From Planctomycetota bacterium (lineage in GTDB: Bacteria; Planctomycetota; UBA8108; JACQVS01), in contig JANQLS010000072.1 of assembly GCA_028280485.1 (NCBI GenBank), forward strand, positions 1-64,000: a DNA stretch of 64,000 nt. The letters are read 5' to 3'. The position numbers and the translations under genes are program-made. Each line of letters opens with the position of its first letter. Position 1 is the first letter of the stretch. Shown one piece after another: positions 62,616-64,000 of the stretch. The notes under the pieces were generated by a model. The model was given only the letters and a program-made list of their open reading frames with translations, ran no database searches and was not told the DNA's origin.

Positions 62616-63179
62616 CTCTTCTATTGATAACGTGATTCAAATATTACGATTTAAAAGCAACCGTGCTTTTGTGAGTTACATTACAACCTGTTTGATCAAT
62701 CCTTTAAAACCGCTTTGAATTTAAGGAAATGGCCTGGGACAAGCCCAGGCGCTACAGGACGTCGATTAACGTGAACCGGATGACTTGTAGCGCCACCCCT
62801 TGTGGGTAGCCATCCCAAAAGAGGTAACTCTTCCTGAAAGATGCTCATCAAACATCTCCCTAGAAAAGATCGGCAAATTCCGAGAAGAATGTGACTGATA
62901 AATGGGGATAGGTGGAGGGGCCGAAAAAGTTGTCAGTAGTAGGCTCGACCTTCGAGCCGTCAACCCAACCTATCGAAGAAGTATCAATGGATTTAAAACA
63001 CCTAACTCACTAGTTAAGCTCTTTTATCGTTAGAGCTTAATTCAGACAGCACACAGCGTGTGCCTACCACCCTGAAGAATTTCTCGCAGGGCCTTTAATC
63101 GATATAGAAAAACCGGTACAGTGGGGAATTCTACACACTTTGAAACTCACCCAATTCTAGGAACATTCGAGGAAGATTA
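62616..63179. other. Intergenic region
   Basis: No supported gene. A TGTAGCGCCACCCCTTGTGG segment near 62787-62806 and GGCGCTACAGG near 62748 form an inverted GGCGCTACA/TGTAGCGCC pair, perhaps a short interspersed repeat or hairpin. The minus-strand frame 62766-62963 overlaps it and is discounted. Confidence 0.4.
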
Positions 63180-63677
63180 ATGAACTCGTGGGTTATACCT
63201 CAACAAATTTTCGATGCGATGGCGGCCAATTGTGAGGAAGGCTACCCTGAAGAAGCTTGTGGGCTGATTTTTGGCCCTGAGGTTGAGGGCGACAACTTTG
63301 ATACTGGGCCACTCAAACTGGTGGTCATGGAAAACATTCAAAACAAGATGCGGGAACGCGATCCCGAACGATTCGATCGCGATGCGCGAACGGCGTATTA
63401 CTTCGATCCTGTTGCTTTTAATCAAGTCAAAGAAGAAGGCGATGAAGCAGGACTCGTGATGCGAAGTATCTACCACTCCCACCCCGATCACGATGCGTAC
63501 TTTTCAAAAAAAGACCGGGAAGAAGCAGCCCCCCCCGGTTGGGGAGGGCCACTTTTTCCCGGTTCGGTTTATATCGTCTTTTCGGTTCGTGAAGCCAAAG
63601 TCGTGGATGTCAAAGGCTACCTTTGGTCCGACGAAGAAGAAGACTTCCTGGAAATGATTATTTCCCGGGCAAGGTAG
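63180..63677 (+). CDS. JAMM/MPN+ metallopeptidase (M67 family), 165 aa
   Basis: The JAMM zinc motif is complete: catalytic Glu in GYPEEACGLIFGP (about residue 27) and IYHSHPDHDAYFSKKDREEA (HxH-x7-SxxD, about residues 99-112). Bacterial stand-alone enzymes of this kind cleave C-terminal isopeptide or Cys-adduct bonds, for instance on sulfur-carrier proteins, often with ThiS/MoaD partners (none visible here). CGAGGAAG precedes the ATG. Its end overlaps the convergent peroxidase stop by 20 bp. Confidence 0.9.
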   Translation: MNSWVIPQQIFDAMAANCEEGYPEEACGLIFGPEVEGDNFDTGPLKLVVMENIQNKMRERDPERFDRDARTAYYFDPVAFNQVKEEGDEAGLVMRSIYHSHPDHDAYFSKKDREEAAPPGWGGPLFPGSVYIVFSVREAKVVDVKGYLWSDEEEDFLEMIISRAR

Positions 63678-64000
63678 GAGGCGTGCTCACAACTCGGTCA
63701 TCACCGGTGAAAGCCTTCATGATCTCGACGAGATCTTTCTTCTCTTGATCGGTGAGATTGAGTTTGAACATGTTTTTACTCAAAGTGGGATTTTCGATTC
63801 CCCCCTTATCATAAAAATCGACGACCTCCTCTAATGTCTTCGCACTTCCATCATGGAAGAAAGGAGCGCTTTCGGCGATATCACGAAGAGTGGGAGTTTT
63901 AAAAGCGCCGGCATCCTCAGGTTTTTTAGTGACTGCCATGCGACCGATATCGGGTTTTTCAGCATCCATTCCGACACCGATATTGTGATACGCTTCGTCT
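63658..64000 (-). CDS. Di-haem cytochrome c peroxidase (MauG/CcpA family), C-terminal part
   Basis: The gene is cut by the right edge; only the last 114 codons are present. The visible part shows YHNIGVGMDAEKPDIGR, GAFKTPTLRDIAESAPFFHD (family signature, with the Met/His haem region) and YDKGGIENPTLSKNM, LNLTDQEKKDLVEIMKAFTG. The haem-binding CxxCH motifs lie upstream, outside the window. It reduces hydrogen peroxide in the periplasm, or has a related function. An internal ATG at 63969 is not the start. Confidence 0.9.
   Translation of the reverse strand, partial: DEAYHNIGVGMDAEKPDIGRMAVTKKPEDAGAFKTPTLRDIAESAPFFHDGSAKTLEEVVDFYDKGGIENPTLSKNMFKLNLTDQEKKDLVEIMKAFTGDDRVVSTPPTLPGK

Overview
The window is most likely a chromosomal segment of a Planctomycetota-type (PVC or related) bacterium. 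Three things suggest this: ECF sigma genes overlapping receptor-like Ser/Thr kinase genes, a kinase fused to a formylglycine-generating-enzyme-like domain, and a dockerin-like calcium-repeat tail ending in a Cys-containing ECGPDP-type module. The assignment is inference from gene style; no rRNA gene is present.

Layout. Right of 54.5 kb lies ordinary, tightly packed, higher-GC chromosome: HAD phosphatase, metallophosphoesterase, BtpA, glycerate kinase, sugar isomerase, DUF115/Maf-like protein, JAMM peptidase and a di-haem cytochrome peroxidase. One exception is a 250-bp array of six TTACCWGGTAA palindromes at 58.9-59.1 kb. A tRNA-Cys(GCA) at 54.46-54.53 kb marks the edge. A tyrosine integrase and an excisionase-like gene abut its 3' end, so everything to the left is accessory DNA. 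No second attachment copy is visible, so the far edge probably lies outside the window.

40.7-54.5 kb is the core of an integrated plasmid-like or mobilizable element: VirD4/TraG-type coupling ATPase, HPPY-type methylase homologue, two replication-relaxation-type winged-helix proteins, a Gp88-like protein, SSB, small proteins, and an ECF sigma/kinase-TPR/Cys-rich secreted protein operon with a convergent second ECF sigma. The methylase and Gp88 genes share a 54-bp upstream element at identical distance (17 nt) from their starts.

25.6-40.4 kb is a defence and decay zone. It holds a Nudix-like gene, a TIR + TM-macro pair that fits type II Thoeris, a fused AAA ATPase-DUF4435 protein (PARIS-like), a TIR-like/winged-helix protein, a PD-(D/E)XK-like protein, remnants of IS4- and IS3-type elements, and a broken PH-domain gene. 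Next to that pseudogene is an unexplained array of strong hairpins (39.25-39.49 kb).

8-25.5 kb carries two large groups. On the minus strand is a glycosyltransferase / ECF sigma / kinase-FGE / two unknown proteins / short membrane ORF operon. On the plus strand is a run of a lipoprotein, a V8-like protease, a protease-Endonuclease I fusion, a multi-pass membrane protein, a vanadium haloperoxidase with an in-frame stop, and an HTH + HExxH metalloprotease pair. 1-8 kb holds an IS481 remnant, small membrane proteins, a serine protease and a 977-aa SF2 helicase. The helicase shares a 159-bp leader (about 91% identical) with the PH pseudogene 31 kb away.

The most promising candidates for something undescribed are the duplicated leader plus hairpin array, the protease-nuclease fusion with its neighbours, and the sigma-kinase operons with unknown partner proteins.
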